Shown here in pieces: positions 31,904 to 41,701 of a stretch of DNA of 64,000 bases. The position numbers were made by a program, and so were the translations under genes. Position 1 is the stretch's first letter. Each line of letters opens with the position of its first letter. The notes beneath the pieces are model-generated. The model was given only the letters and a program-made list of their open reading frames with translations. It ran no database searches and had not been told where the DNA came from. Source of the DNA: Muscardinus avellanarius (lineage: Eukaryota > Chordata > Mammalia > Rodentia > Gliridae); assembly GCA_963383645.1 (NCBI GenBank), contig OY726569.1, positions 25,553,054-25,617,053 on the forward strand. Direction: 5' to 3'.

Positions 31904-32067
31904 CTCACTTTTTGCCCTCTCGCTCTGCTTTCTATTCATAGTGGGAGATCAAAGTGTTCAACTATAATAGTGTATTTGTTGATTTCTCACTTTTTGCCCT
32001 CTCGCTCTGCTTTCTATTCATAGGGGGAGATCAAAGTGTTTAACTATAATAGTGTATTTGTTGATTT
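31904..32067. repeat. 82-bp tandem duplication within L1
   Basis: Copies 31904-31985 and 31986-32067 begin 'ctcactttttgccctctcgc' and differ at only two or so sites (for example tagtgggag/taggggGag), so the duplication is recent relative to the L1. Confidence 0.95.
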
Positions 32068-32307
32068 CTCCTTACACTTCTACTAGTTTTTGCCTTGTAT
32101 ATTATAAGGCTCTGATAGGAAGTAGATACACTTAAGGTTTGGTATGTCCTCTTGGAAAATGGATCCCTTTATTATTATCTACTATCCTCCTTATTTCTAA
32201 TAATCTTTAAACATATTAGTGGTTTCTATACACTGTGTAATTTATATTACAAACAACCCAAGTGCATTAGTCAGCTTTCTCTTACTAGAACAAATACCTG
32301 AGATCAT

Positions 32308-32905
32308 TGTTATGGTTTGGCTTTTAAATGTGCTCCAAAGGTCCATATCTTAAAGGGTCGGTGCCAGCAATGGAGAGTGGGAGAACCACTGCGAGGTGGG
32401 GCTGGTGGGAAGTCTGTAGGTCCTCCAGGGGAACCGGGGGACTCCGGCCCCTCCTGCCTCTCTGCTGCTGGGCCATTAGGTGAGTGGTTTTGCTCTGCCA
32501 CTTGGTTCCTGCCGTTGCTACTATCCAGGATCCTCATCAGAGGCCTTAAAATCAGTGGGTCTACCCCGTCATGCACAGGAGCCTCTGAAACTTCAAGCAA
32601 AAATAAACCTTATTTATTTATTTATGTATTTATTTATTTATTTTTGTGGTACTGGGGATGGAACTCAGAGGCTTTCTACCTCCAGGCTATACTCCCAGAC
32701 CTATTTTATATTTTATTTGGAAACAGGGTCTCACTAAGTTGCTGAGAGCCTCACCAAGTAGCTGAGGCTGGCTTCGAACCTGTGCGATCCTCCTGTCTCA
32801 GCCTCCCAAGCGCGGGGATTACAAGCGTGACCACCACACCCAGTTTAAACCTCATCCGTTTAGAAATGGATTGTCTCAGGTTTTTGTTATAGTGACAGAA
32901 AGGGT
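32308..32905 (+). mobile_element. LTR remnant (MaLR/ERVL-like), split by a SINE
   Basis: Starts 'tgttatggtttggctttt', contains 'gaggtggggctggtgggaag', then 'gaaacttcaagcaaaaataaacc' (poly(A) signal). After the SINE it ends 'tcaggtttttgttatagtga'. The order matches mammalian MaLR-type LTRs; exact family unknown. The 142-codon frame across it is not a gene. Confidence 0.55.
32643..32846 (-). mobile_element. B1-dID SINE, type B, inside an LTR
   Basis: Type B body ('ctccaggctatactcccaga'), with (ATTT)n at 32607-32642 as tail and 'taaacct' duplicated at the ends. Confidence 0.92.
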
Positions 32906-33236
32906 AGAAGCCTCATGAATGACCTTATAAGAAGAGGCATCTTGCTCTCCTTCTACCACTCCAGGGCGAGTGAGTAGATAACTCTGTGTAAACCAGGAAG
33001 AGGGCACACGCTAAGGACCTGACCACGCTGACGTCCATGCCAGGCTGCTGTGCTCAGCACTGAGAAATAAATGTCTGGGGTTTTTGTGTGTTTGTTGCTT
33101 TTGTAGGAATGGAACCCAGCGCCTGTGCATGCTAGGCAAGTGCTCTACACTGAGCTACACCCCCAGCCCATCAAAGCCTATTGTTGAAGCCCCAGTTCAT
33201 GGTAACTTGTTACAGAGCCTGAACTAAGACACCTTT
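32906..33236 (+). mobile_element. MLT1/MST-like LTR remnant, split by an ID
   Basis: 'cctcatgaatgaccttataa', 'gaagaggcatcttgctctcc', 'gagaaataaatgtctgg' (poly(A) signal) and the terminal 'gcctgaactaagacac' follow the MaLR LTR order. An ID copy interrupts the last 60 bases. Confidence 0.7.
33102..33169 (-). mobile_element. ID SINE
   Basis: Antisense ID core 'gcatgctaggcaagtgctct' and 'actgagctacacccccagcc' without any B1 part, so a free-standing ID derived from tRNA-Ala. Confidence 0.85.
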
Positions 33237-33266
33237 TTTGTTTGTTTGTTTGACATCCTCTTTTCT

Positions 33267-33474
33267 TTTTTTCTTTTTTTTTTTTCTTTTTGGTGGTACT
33301 GGGGTTCCTGGAAGCCCTTCTACCTCTGGGCTACACTCCCAGACCTATTTTTGCATTTTTATTTGGAAACAGGGTCTCCTAAGCCAGAGCGCGGGGCTAG
33401 CTTCGAACCTGCGTGATCCTCCTGTCTCAGCCTCCCCAGCGCGGGGATTACAAGCGTGCGCCACCACGCCCGGC
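33267..33474 (-). mobile_element. B1-dID SINE, type B, young-looking
   Basis: Flanked by a perfect 17-bp duplication 'ttgacatcctcttttct' (33250-33266, 33475-33491). The body is close to the type B consensus and CpGs are retained. Confidence 0.96.
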
Positions 33475-33507
33475 TTGACATCCTCTTTTCTGATCCAGAA
33501 TTTGACA

Positions 33508-33510
<3 letters not shown>

Positions 33511-33554
<44 letters not shown>
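33511..33554. repeat. (TG)n microsatellite
   Basis: 22 uninterrupted TG units. Confidence 0.97.
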
Positions 33555-33555
<1 letters not shown>

Positions 33556-33675
33556 TGGCACTCTGTCTTGCTTTCCTATGTTATCAAAAGTGGAAAGGAA
33601 AGAAAAGAAAAAGAAAAAAAATCATTTTAAGGAACTAACCATAATGAAAAATATACTTTTCTTTTTTTCTTTTTT

Positions 33676-33854
33676 TGCACATCTAGGGATGGAACCCAGG
33701 GACATTCGACCACCGAGCTACACCTCCTGCCCTATTTTTTATTCTTTATTCTGAAACAGGGTCTCACTAAGTTGCAGAGGGCCTCACTCACTAAGTAGCT
33801 GAGGCTGTCTGCGAACCGCAATCCTCCAGTCTCAGCCTCCCAAATGCTGGGATT
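33676..33854 (-). mobile_element. B1-dID SINE, type C, head replaced by microsatellite
   Basis: 'catctagggatggaaccc', 'acacctcctgccctatt'. Stops at 'caaatgctgggatt' where the TTTC tract begins; 'cactcactaag' is a 4-base duplication in the B1 half. Confidence 0.85.
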
Positions 33855-33859
33855 TCTTT

Positions 33860-33919
<60 letters not shown>

Positions 33920-33921
33920 TC
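33855..33921. repeat. (TTTC)n microsatellite
   Basis: About 16 units, the expanded antisense tail of the next SINE. Confidence 0.97.
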
Positions 33922-34121
33922 ATGGGTCTGGGAATGGAAATCAGAGGCATTTGATCTCCGAGCTACACCCCCTGCCCTATTTTTTATTCTTTATTTTGAA
34001 ACAGGGTGTCATTAAGATGCGGAGGACCTCACTAAGTAGCTGAGGCTGTCCTCGAACCTCAATCCTCCGGTCTCAGCCTCTCGAATGCTGGGATTACAAG
34101 CGCCTGCTACCATGCCCGGCA
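33922..34121 (-). mobile_element. B1-dID SINE, type C
   Basis: 'gggtctgggaatggaaatc', 'acaccccctgccctatt', full B1 half to 'taccatgcccggc'. Probably inserted into the head of the preceding copy. Confidence 0.88.
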
Positions 34122-34129
34122 CTAATGAT

Positions 34130-34302
34130 TTCTTTTTCTCCCCCCCCCCTCCTCCTCCTCCTCCTTCCCTTCTTCTTCTTCTTCTTCTTCTTCTTCTTCT
34201 TCTTCTTCTTCTTCTTCTTCTTCTTCTTCTCCTCCTCCTCCTCCTCCTCCTCCTCCTCCTCCTCCTCCTCCTCCTCCTCCTCCTCCTTCTTCTTCTTCTT
34301 CT
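34130..34302. repeat. (CTT)n(CCT)n polypyrimidine tract
   Basis: About 170 bases of pure pyrimidine after a poly(C) run, in blocks CCT, CTT, CCT, CTT. Grown from the antisense tail of the next SINE. Confidence 0.97.
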
Positions 34303-34487
34303 TTTGGTGGTACTAGGGTTCCTGGAAACCCTTCTACCTCCGGGCTACACTCCCAGACCTATTTTATACTTTTTATTTGGAAACAGGGTCTCTTAAGCCA
34401 GTGCAGCTGACTTCGAACCTGCTCGATCCTCCTGTCTCCGCCTCCCAAGCGCGGGGATTACAAGCGTGCGCCACCACGCCCAGCGGT
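34303..34487 (-). mobile_element. B1-dID SINE, type B
   Basis: 'ggttcctggaaacccttct' and 'ctccgggctacactcccaga'. 'taatgatt' flanks the SINE plus microsatellite on both sides. Confidence 0.93.
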
Positions 34488-34994
34488 AATGATTCCTTAA
34501 AAAGACACAATCTTACTTTTAATGTAGTTCAATTGATCAATTGTATCTCCTTGTATATGTGTTTTTATATCTCACTTGAGAGACATTTCCTAACTCAAGA
34601 TTATCAAGACATTTTTATTGTTTACATTCACAACTGCATTTAAAATGTATCACTTTTGTACATTATATGTATTTTATTAAAGATTCATTATATCCCCCAG
34701 GATTAGCTAATTGATCAACTTCGTTTACTGAAAAGACAGTTCTCTTCCCTATAAAGCATGATCTTTGTCACAAGTCAGTGCTCAAAGTTGGGGCAATTTC
34801 TAGAATTTGTACTATTCCACTGATATATTTCTATACCCTGTATCACTAATATTCTGCCAAAATTGTTATGTCTTTATAATAATAATTGTTTGGTATCTGG
34901 TACAGCAAGCTCTATTTGTTGGTTTCCAAAAATCTCTTAAGTAGGTTTGATTTTCTGAATATCCACATACATTTTAATTAATTAATTAATTTTT

Positions 34995-35194
34995 TGCGGT
35001 ACTGGGGGTGGAACCCAGGGACATCTTAACTCTGAGCTACACACCCAGCTCTATATTTTATTCTTTATTTTGAAACAGGGTCTCACTGAGTTGCAGAGGG
35101 CCTCACTAAGTAGCTGAGGCTGTCCGCGAACTGCGATCCTCCTGTCTCAGCCTCCCAAATACTGGGATTACAAGCATGCGCCCCCACACCTGGC
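34995..35194 (-). mobile_element. B1-dID SINE, type A
   Basis: 'gcggtactgggggtggaac' to 'gcccccacacctggct'. 'tacatttta' duplicated at the ends. Confidence 0.9.
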
Positions 35195-35301
35195 TTACAT
35201 TTTAGAATTGTTAAATTGTCTGCTCAATTGTGGGATTTTTAATTGGGGTCTTAAAATCACACATTATTTGGAGATTTGATTTTTTATTTATTTATTTATT
35301 T

Positions 35302-35503
35302 TTTTTGTGGTTCTGGGGGTGGACTCCAGGGGCATTTGACCTATGAGCTACACCCCTGCCCTATTCTGTATTCTTTATTTTGAGACAGGATCTCACTAAG
35401 CTGCAGAGGGCCTCACTAAGTAGCTGAAGTTGTCCATGAACCGCAATCCTCTCGTTTGAGACTCCTGGATGCTGAGATTACAAGTGTGCACTAGCACGCC
35501 TGG
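35302..35503 (-). mobile_element. B1-dID SINE, type C-like
   Basis: 'tggttctgggggtggactcc', 'acacccctgccctattct'. Its head directly meets the ID end of the next copy. Confidence 0.85.
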
Positions 35504-35703
35504 TGGTACTGGAGGTGGAACCCAGAGGTCTTCTACCTCTGGGCTATACTCCCAGACCTATTTTATATTTTATTTGGAAACAGGGTCTCACTAAGTTGCT
35601 GAGAGCCTCACCAAGTAGCTGAGGCTGGCTTCGAACCTGTGCGATCCTCCTGTCTCAGACTCCCAAGTGCGGGGATTACAAGCCTGCGCCACCACGCCCG
35701 GCT
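35504..35703 (-). mobile_element. B1-dID SINE, type B, tailless at the junction
   Basis: 'tggtactggaggtggaaccc' to 'gccaccacgcccggct'. There is no poly(T) between it and the preceding unit, so the pair (35302-35703) may be another dimer. Confidence 0.88.
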
Positions 35704-35726
35704 TGTACATTTTAAATATGTTTCTA

Positions 35727-35952
35727 GCTGGGCATGGTGGTGCACGCTTGTAATCCCAGCATTTGGGAGGCTGAAACAGGAGGATCATAGTTCGACGACA
35801 GCCTCAGCTACTACTTAGTGAGGCCCTTTGCAACTCAGTGAGACCCTGTTTCAAAGTAAAGAATAAAAAATAGGACTGGGGTGTAGCTCACAGGTAGAAT
35901 GCACCTGGGTTCCATCCCCAGTACCACAAAAAATAAATAAAAATAAATAAAT
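35727..35952 (+). mobile_element. B1-dID SINE, type A
   Basis: Full-length with an (AAAT) tail. 'aatatgtttcta' on both sides (about 35714, 35954). Confidence 0.93.
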
Positions 35953-36017
35953 AAATATGTTTCTAAGTATTTCATTGCTCAATGTATTATAAAAGTAACT
36001 AATTTTTATATTATTTT

Positions 36018-36200
36018 TTCTGTAATGGGAATTGAAACTATAGGCATTCCACCTCTGAGCTACACTCCCAGCCCTATTTTTCATTCTTAATTTTGAAACA
36101 GGGCCTCATTAAGTTTCGAAGGGCCATAGTATGTAGCTGATATTGGCCCCAAACTAGCGATCCCTCCTGTCTCAGCCTCCCAAATAGTAGGATTACAAGT
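36018..36200 (-). mobile_element. B1-dID SINE, old, head truncated
   Basis: 'gtaatgggaattgaaact' to 'gtaggattacaag'. Strongly diverged. Confidence 0.8.
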
Positions 36201-36264
36201 AACTGTTTTAACAGGCAGCATCCTAATTGATTGATGATAGCATACAAAAATATGACTGATCTTT

Positions 36265-36477
36265 TTTTATTTTTTATTTTTGGATGGAACCCAGCAACAT
36301 TCTGCTTCCAAGCTACACCCCCAGCTTTATTTATTTTTATTCTTTATTTTGAAACAGGGTCTCACTGAGTTGCAAAGGGCCGCACTAAGTAGTAGCTGAG
36401 GCTGTCCTCAAACCAAGATCCTTCTGTCTCAACTTCCCAAATGCTGGGATTACAAGCGTGCACCACCATGCCTGGCT
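36265..36477 (-). mobile_element. B1-dID SINE, type A, distal unit of a dimer
   Basis: Complete copy 'ttggatggaacccagcaac' to 'ccaccatgcctggct'. Preceded by 'tatgactgatcttt' at 36251-36264. Confidence 0.88.
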
Positions 36478-36604
36478 CCTATTTTTTATACTCTATTTTG
36501 AACAGGTCTCACTGAGTTGCGAAGGACCTCATTAAGTAGCTGAGGCTGGCCCCCAACCACGATCCTCCCGTCTCAGCCTCCCAAACGCTGGGATTATACC
36601 CAGC
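36478..36604 (-). mobile_element. B1 half, proximal unit of a dimer
   Basis: 'ttttgaacaggtctcactga' to 'gctgggattatacccagc' with no ID half. Followed by the second 'tatgactgatcttt' (36605-36618), so both units share one 14-bp target-site duplication. Confidence 0.85.
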
Positions 36605-36712
36605 TATGACTGATCTTTGAATGACGACATTTGATGTTTTAAACTTATTATTATGCCTAATGATGTATCTTCAGTAAAATGTTGAATAAGAGTAAGATGG
36701 AAGGCATACTAA

Positions 36713-36911
36713 CCAGGCAGGGTGGTGCACACTTGTAATCCCAGTACTTGGAAGGGTGAGGCAGGAGGATCGCAGGCTCACAGCCAGTCTCAGATACTTA
36801 GTGAGGCCCTCCACAACTTAATAAAACCCTGTTTCAAAATAAAAAATAAAAAATAGGGCTGGGGGTGTAGCTCAGAGATAGAATGCCTCTGGGTTCCTTC
36901 CCCAGTACCGC
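36713..36911 (+). mobile_element. B1-dID SINE, type A
   Basis: Head 'accaggcagggtggtgcac', end 'cttccccagtaccgc'. Confidence 0.9.
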
Positions 36912-36929
36912 AGGAAAAAACATTCCCAG

Positions 36930-36997
36930 TAACACACACACACGCACGCACACGCACACGCACACACGCACGCACACACGCACGCACACACACACGC
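36930..36997. repeat. (CA)n with CG interruptions
   Basis: Dinucleotide tract with regularly spaced 'cgca' units, a purine/pyrimidine alternation of Z-DNA type. Confidence 0.9.
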
Positions 36998-37091
36998 ATC
37001 CTAATCTCATTTTAATCTTAGAAATCCACCAGCATATGATGTGAAATTATAATGCAACAATAAAAACATATTTCTTATAAATCTAGCACCA

Positions 37092-37315
37092 GCCGGGCGT
37101 GGTGGCGCACGCTTGTCATCCCAGCATTCAGGAGGCTGAGACGGGGGGAGATCATGGTTCGCAGACAGCCTCAGCTACTTAGTGAGGCCCTCTGCAACTC
37201 AGTGAGACCCGTTTTCAAAATAAAGAATAAAAAATAGGGTTGGGGGTGTAGGTCAGAGGTAGAATGCCCCTGGGTTCCATCCTTAGTACCGCAAAAAAAA
37301 AAAAAAAAAAAAAAA
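37092..37315 (+). mobile_element. B1-dID SINE, type A
   Basis: CpG-rich head 'gccgggcgtggtggcgcac' and a 23-A tail. 'aatctagcacca' and 'aatccagcacca' flank it. Confidence 0.95.
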
Positions 37316-37351
37316 TCCAGCACCATTTCATCATTAAATGTGTAATTTGAA

Positions 37352-37546
37352 GCCAGATATGTTGGCACTGCCTTTAATCCCAGTTCTTGGGAGGCTGAGA
37401 CAGGAGGATCACAGGTTCAAGGCCAGCTTTAGCAACTTAGGCCCTCTGCAACTCAGTGAGACCCTGTTTCCAAACAACAATAATAATAATAAAATATAGC
37501 TCAGATGTAGAACACCCCAAGTTCCATTCCTAGTACCACCAAAAAA
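37352..37546 (+). mobile_element. B1-dID SINE, old
   Basis: 'gttggcactgcctttaatcc', ID half shortened ('tatagctcagatgtagaac'). Confidence 0.85.
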
Positions 37547-37723
37547 AGTACAATTTGATACACAATATAAGTTTTCTTGGTAGATAAACTAAATCAAACT
37601 AAAAATATTGTTTTTATTTCTAGTTTGTAAATATATAGTAGGAATCATAAAAGATATTAAAATTACTAATTTCAATCATTTGAAATTATTTTTTCTTTAT
37701 CATCAAACATATTAGAATTAATA

Positions 37724-37913
37724 AACCAGAAGTGGTGGTGTACACCTGTAATCCCAGTACTTGGCAGGCCGAGTCAGGAAGATCGCAGGTTCCAGATCAA
37801 CCTCAGCAATTTAGCAAGACTGTTTCAAGACAAATAATTAATAATAATAATAATAATAAGGCTGGAAGTGTAGCTCAGAGATAGAACATCCTTAGGTTCA
37901 GTCCCCAGTACCA
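37724..37913 (+). mobile_element. B1-dID SINE, old
   Basis: 'accagaagtggtggtgtac', AAT-rich linker, end 'cagtccccagtacc'. Confidence 0.88.
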
Positions 37914-37983
37914 CATGCACAAGTCTGTGTGTGCATATATTACATATTTATATATGTACACATTATATTTTATTTTATTTATT

Positions 37984-38188
37984 TTTGCAGATCTGGGGAT
38001 GGAACCCAGGGGCATTTGACCTCCAAGCTACACCCCCCCTGCCCTATTTTTTATTCTTTATTTTGAAACAGGGTCTCACTCAGTTGTAGAGGGCCTCACT
38101 AAGTAGCTGAGGCTGTCTGCGAACCGCGATCCTCCGGTCTCAGCCTCCCGAATGCTGGGATTACAAGCGTGCGCCACCACGCCCGGCT
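37984..38188 (-). mobile_element. B1-dID SINE, type C
   Basis: 'gcagatctggggatggaac', 'ccccctgccctatt', CpG-rich head. 'tgtacacattatatttta' and 'tgtacatattatatttta' flank it. Confidence 0.95.
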
Positions 38189-38442
38189 GTACATATTATA
38201 TTTTAAATATCCATAATATTACGTATATTACATATGCAGAATTAATGATAGGACCTAGAAGTACTTCCTGCATCTATTTTAAGATACTCTTATGCTCTTT
38301 CTCCTTTGATCTATTAGTATAGTGTTCTCCCTGGCGACAGCGCTCGTAGCGGCTCAGGAAAGTGGGTGGTGCAGAGCTGTCTCTATCCCCTACTGGAGGA
38401 GATTGCGGGGTCATTTCTGTGGCTGCAAAACCGGAAGGCACG

Positions 38443-38536
38443 TCCTTCGAGCCGGAGTCGAACCAGCGACCTAAGGATGTCCACAGACGTCCGTCCTGTC
38501 TACAGTCCTCCGCTCTACCAGCTGAGCTATCGAAGG
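38443..38536 (-). tRNA. tRNA-Tyr(GTA), array unit 1
   Basis: 94-nt gene: 73-nt cloverleaf plus a 21-nt intron (38479-38499). Anticodon GTA at 38501-38503; acceptor CCTTCGA/TCGAAGG. It differs from the other copies by one T-loop base (GGTTCGACTCC, here C for T), which keeps the B box. Terminator AAAA (complement TTTT) at 38427-38430. It appears functional. Confidence 0.95.
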
Positions 38537-40221
38537 GTGCACGCTACCCCCTGCTGGGTTGGGTCATTTGACGTTTCAGAAACGGTGCCGGCCAATCACC
38601 GGAGAGCCAGAGGTCTCTTCTGCCTGGGGTCGGCTGGAAACCTGCCTTGGAGGGCGCCTCTGGGGCGAGGCTTTGCCCTGGTCGCGGGCGCAGCTACCTG
38701 TGTCCCGGAGCCTGGTAGATGAGAGGAGGATGGCCCTGAGCGGGCAGAGGGCGTGAGGCGCTGCTCTGGGGAGGGAGGAGGGGTTGCAGAATGGATGTGG
38801 AGGCCTCGGGTGGGGAGGAAAGAAGACCCGGAATGGGATTGGGTAGGCGGCTGCCAACCGCAGCCAGCTGCAGGCTCTTCTGCAGGACCCTAGTGAGGTG
38901 CGGTCCCAAGCCGCAGGGGCAGTCCGCGTGCGACCCCGCCCTCCTGCGACCCAGGCCCCGCCCCGCGCTCCCCCACCCCCACCCCAGGCTCCTAGTACCC
39001 GACGCTCAAAGCGCCTAGCCAGGGTTTGTGCACTGGCCTATGGTGGTCGCCCTGGTGGGCCAGCCCCGCAGCCCCGGCGCCCCGCCTCTGCACACCGACC
39101 CGGAATCCTTTGCCAGGGCCACAGGCAGGTGTTGGAGCCGGGCAAGGTCCTTGCGCTTCCCGGAGAAGCAATGGCGTCTGCCGAGCTGTCTGCAGATCCG
39201 CGGAATTGATCCCGCAGAGAACATCGGAGTCTGTGCTGGGCTCCCTGAGCTAAGTCTTTTACAAACCAGAGGGCATCTGGTTTTAGATCCCACCTACTGT
39301 GTGCCCACCACCCCTGAAACCCTTCACACGCCCATCCGCCCAGCGGGAGACCCTTGGGAGGTAGAGAGACCTCGCGCCGAGGTCACCTCTCCCGAGCCTG
39401 TGGTCACCCCTGACAGGAAGGGGTGTCTGGGCTTCCTCGGCTGCCACCCAGCTCCCCAGAGCACCCCCTTCACTCGAAATCCCACTGGCCCAACACCCTC
39501 AGTCCCCCAGCCCACTCCAGAGGAAAGAACCCAGGCCGCCTTCGGCTGTGGGTCACCAGAGCCCGCTTGCTGGCCCGCCGTGTTATTCCCACAGAAAGCT
39601 AAAGCCATGGCAGAGAGGAGGGCTAGTGTTCTACACCGTAGTGCACTCTGTAGCTGGTGTCATTCGAGGTTGAGGGCTCTCTCTGGCTACAGAGCTACCG
39701 AAGAGGAGAGAGACCACTGGAGCGGGAGCCCCAGCCCCTCAGATTTGCAAGCCTGGGAGATTGAGGAGTTGGTGTGGGGGGGCGGGGGCGTGGCTTGGAC
39801 GGTGGAGTAGGAGCCTCCTGAGAGGAGAGCTAGCCCCGAGCAGCCTCCAGTCAGATCTGACCTAAAGAGCACCGTGGGTGCAGGGGCTGGGGCTGGGAGT
39901 GGACCTGCTCTCACCACCTTTCCCAGGGCTTCAGAGAGCTGTGCTCCCGAGGAGGCCCTGGAGTCTTCCCGTGACTGTCACAGGGGAGGTCCCTCGGAGG
40001 GAATGATAGGACTGCAAATTGGCACAGTTGGATTCTTGACCTTCCAGGTGAAAGGAACTCCAGGACTCCTAAAAAGGCACAAGCAATGACTAAAGGATAG
40101 CAAAGGGCTACACACCGGAAAGGCAGGGTGCAGGAAGATTAGAGATGTGTTCAAGGGTAAGCTCTCTGAAATATATATATATTATAATTTTTTTTTACCT
40201 GGGAAGAAATGTGCAGGTGCT
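38537..40221. other. CpG-rich flank and unique sequence of unit 1
   Basis: About 38640-39110 is CpG-dense. The 260-codon plus frame at 39028 is the longest in the window that is neither OR nor carrier, but it has Pro/Arg/Ser-rich random composition, no motif, and overlaps long frames on the other strand. I do not call it. Confidence 0.4.
39820..39970. repeat. duplicated 3' flank of a tRNA-Tyr unit
   Basis: 'gctgggagtggacctgctctc' with neighbouring bases is echoed at 43860-43930 ('gctgggagtggacccgcactc'), showing that the DNA on the left side of the units was copied as well. Confidence 0.6.
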
Positions 40222-40443
40222 AGCCGGGCGTGGTGGCGCACGCTTGTAATCCCAGCGTTTGGGAGGCTGAGACAGGAGGATCAGGGTTCACAAACAACCT
40301 CAGCTACTTAGTGAGGCCCTTCACAACTCAGTGAGACCCTCTTTCAAAATAAAGAATAAAGAAATAGGCCTGGGGAGGTGTCTCTCGGAGGTAGAATGTC
40401 CCTGGGTTCCATCCCCAGCACTGCAAAAGGAGAGAGAGAGAGA
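40222..40443 (+). mobile_element. B1-dID SINE, type A, (AG) tail
   Basis: Head 'gccgggcgtggtggcgcac'; the tail has become AGAGAG. 'aagaaatgtgcaggt' flanks on both sides (about 40205, 40453). Confidence 0.94.
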
Positions 40444-40707
40444 GAAGAAAAAAGAAATGTGCAGGTTCCAGAACAATGGAATCTCGAGTTGATCTTTTGA
40501 TAATTGGAGGTTAAGAATGTTTCTTCTTGGCCAACCTGCCCAATCAGTGATGGCCACATTGTGTATATCTTTGAATCGGGTGACATAATAAACCAATTTT
40601 ACTTTGTTCTAGTTTACCTGGAGCAGGGGTATGTCGTGTAGTTTACTTCTGGGTGTACAGTACAGGTTTCTGGAACTTCTCTTTTGATGGTTAGCTTAAA
40701 AAGCACC

Positions 40708-40801
40708 TCCTTCGAGCCGGAATCGAACCAGCGACCTAAGGATGTCCACAGATGCTCGTTTTATCTACAGTCCTCCGCTCTACCAGCTGAGCTACCGAAG
40801 G
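40708..40801 (-). tRNA. tRNA-Tyr(GTA), array unit 2
   Basis: 94 nt with a 21-nt intron (40744-40764) and GTA at 40766-40768. The acceptor 5' strand reads CCTTCGG, so pair 7-66 is a G-U wobble instead of A-U; everything else matches. A5 terminator complement at 40698-40702. Likely functional. Confidence 0.94.
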
Positions 40802-41337
40802 GAGCATACTATACCTCGCAGGCTGGGTCATTTGGCTTTCTACAAACAGAGGCGTCCAAGTGATGGGAAGAAATAGGGGAGCCGTCCTGTTCCTCTGCCT
40901 GGGATTGGCTGGAAGCCGGTCCTGGAAGAGAGCCTGGCCAGGTCGCGCCGCGAGCCTTGGGGCGTGGTCGCCGCTCCTGGCATCCCCGCCTGGCCCAACC
41001 CTCCGAGATGCCTGCAGCAGGGCTCTCTGACCTGTTGCCTGCCTGTCCCGTGCATCCACCTTGCTGGAGGTGAGGAGGACGGCCCCGGGCACGCAGAAAG
41101 CCGGCGGAGAGGATGAGGATGCGGGGCTGGAGGGGATGGAGTGGGGGAGGTGCTCAGTGGATGGGTGGGGCCGGTGCTGGGTGAGGGCTCGGGCAGGGAG
41201 AAGAGGAGGGAAACCTGAATGTGCACCGGGTAGGCTGCTGCCCGCCGCAGCCCCCCTCCCCCCCCCCGCGGTGCCTCACCGTCTCCCTGCTGGGGTCCAT
41301 TCCAAGGGGCACCAGGGCCAAACTGCTGACAGCTACA

Positions 41338-41386
41338 AGGTCGTGGTTCAGGGGTAGAGCCCTTGCCTAGCACGCAGAAGACTATG
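41338..41386 (+). mobile_element. ID SINE fragment
   Basis: 'tcgtggttcaggggtagagcc' and 'cttgcctagcacgcag' are the 5' two thirds of an ID. The B-box end is missing. Lies in the 5' flank between units 2 and 3. Confidence 0.65.
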
Positions 41387-41607
41387 GGAACAGATGGTGT
41401 CGTCACCTCTAACTGAGGTTTAGCTCTCCTTGCTCTTCCAGCGAGAAGTGGAGTGCGGAAAACCTCAAGTGACACCGGAAAATTAGTGCGAAGGTTCTAG
41501 AAAGGCGGGGGGGTGTGGAGGGGAGCCGCCGGTCCTGAGCCTGGAGGCCACACACAAGGAACACCCGCCGATAAATCACGAAGGGATGCGCAAAAGCGCG
41601 AGGCACG

Positions 41608-41701
41608 TCCTTCGAGCCGGAATCGAACCAGCGACCTAAGGATGTCGGCAGGTGTTTGTTTACTCTACAGTCCTCCGCTCTACCAGCTGAGCTATCGAAG
41701 G
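41608..41701 (-). tRNA. tRNA-Tyr(GTA), array unit 3
   Basis: 94 nt with a 21-nt intron (41644-41664), GTA at 41666-41668. Exons match the standard copy. The intron is the most diverged in the array. Terminator complement AAAA at 41592-41595. Functional by appearance. Confidence 0.96.

Larger units (their letters stand above)
28870..32240 (-). mobile_element. long ancient L1M ORF2 fragment, heavily interrupted
   Basis: Antisense ORF2 pieces appear in correct order between SINEs: 'ttcttgtctgattgtg' (28946), 'tgttgagcgggaatgacaac' (28982), 'ccctagttttctaagactt' (29715), 'tgttgatatgatggatta' (29808), 'ggtaggtctcagtggacc' (30609), 'aaattatcaaatttatgga' (31271), 'ttcaaagaaataatctttgc' (31622). At least seven SINEs and three dinucleotide runs interrupt it. 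Dead by many stops. Confidence 0.8.
34490..36700 (-). mobile_element. ancient L1M ORF2 fragment, interrupted
   Basis: Antisense pieces between SINEs: 'tagttcaattgatcaattg', 'ctaactcaagattatcaaga' (34592), 'tttggtatctggtacagcaa' (34890), 'gtatttcattgctcaatgt' (35966), 'caaaaatatgactgatcttt' (36245). Seven SINE units interrupt it. Noncoding. Confidence 0.65.

Noticed and set aside
32317..32745. 142-codon plus frame
   Set aside because: It lies across an LTR remnant and a SINE.
33511..33554. Possible CRISPR-like regular repeat
   Set aside because: Simple TG dinucleotides in a mammalian genome. No spaced repeat array exists anywhere in the window.
34085..34396. Leucine/phenylalanine/serine homopolymer frames
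   Set aside because: Translations of the CTT/CCT microsatellite. The same applies to the frames over the GGAT, AAT, GAAA, TG/AG and CTC tracts.
39028..39810. 260-codon plus-strand open frame
   Set aside because: Random Pro/Ser/Arg composition in CpG-rich DNA, no motif, and overlapped by long frames on the opposite strand.
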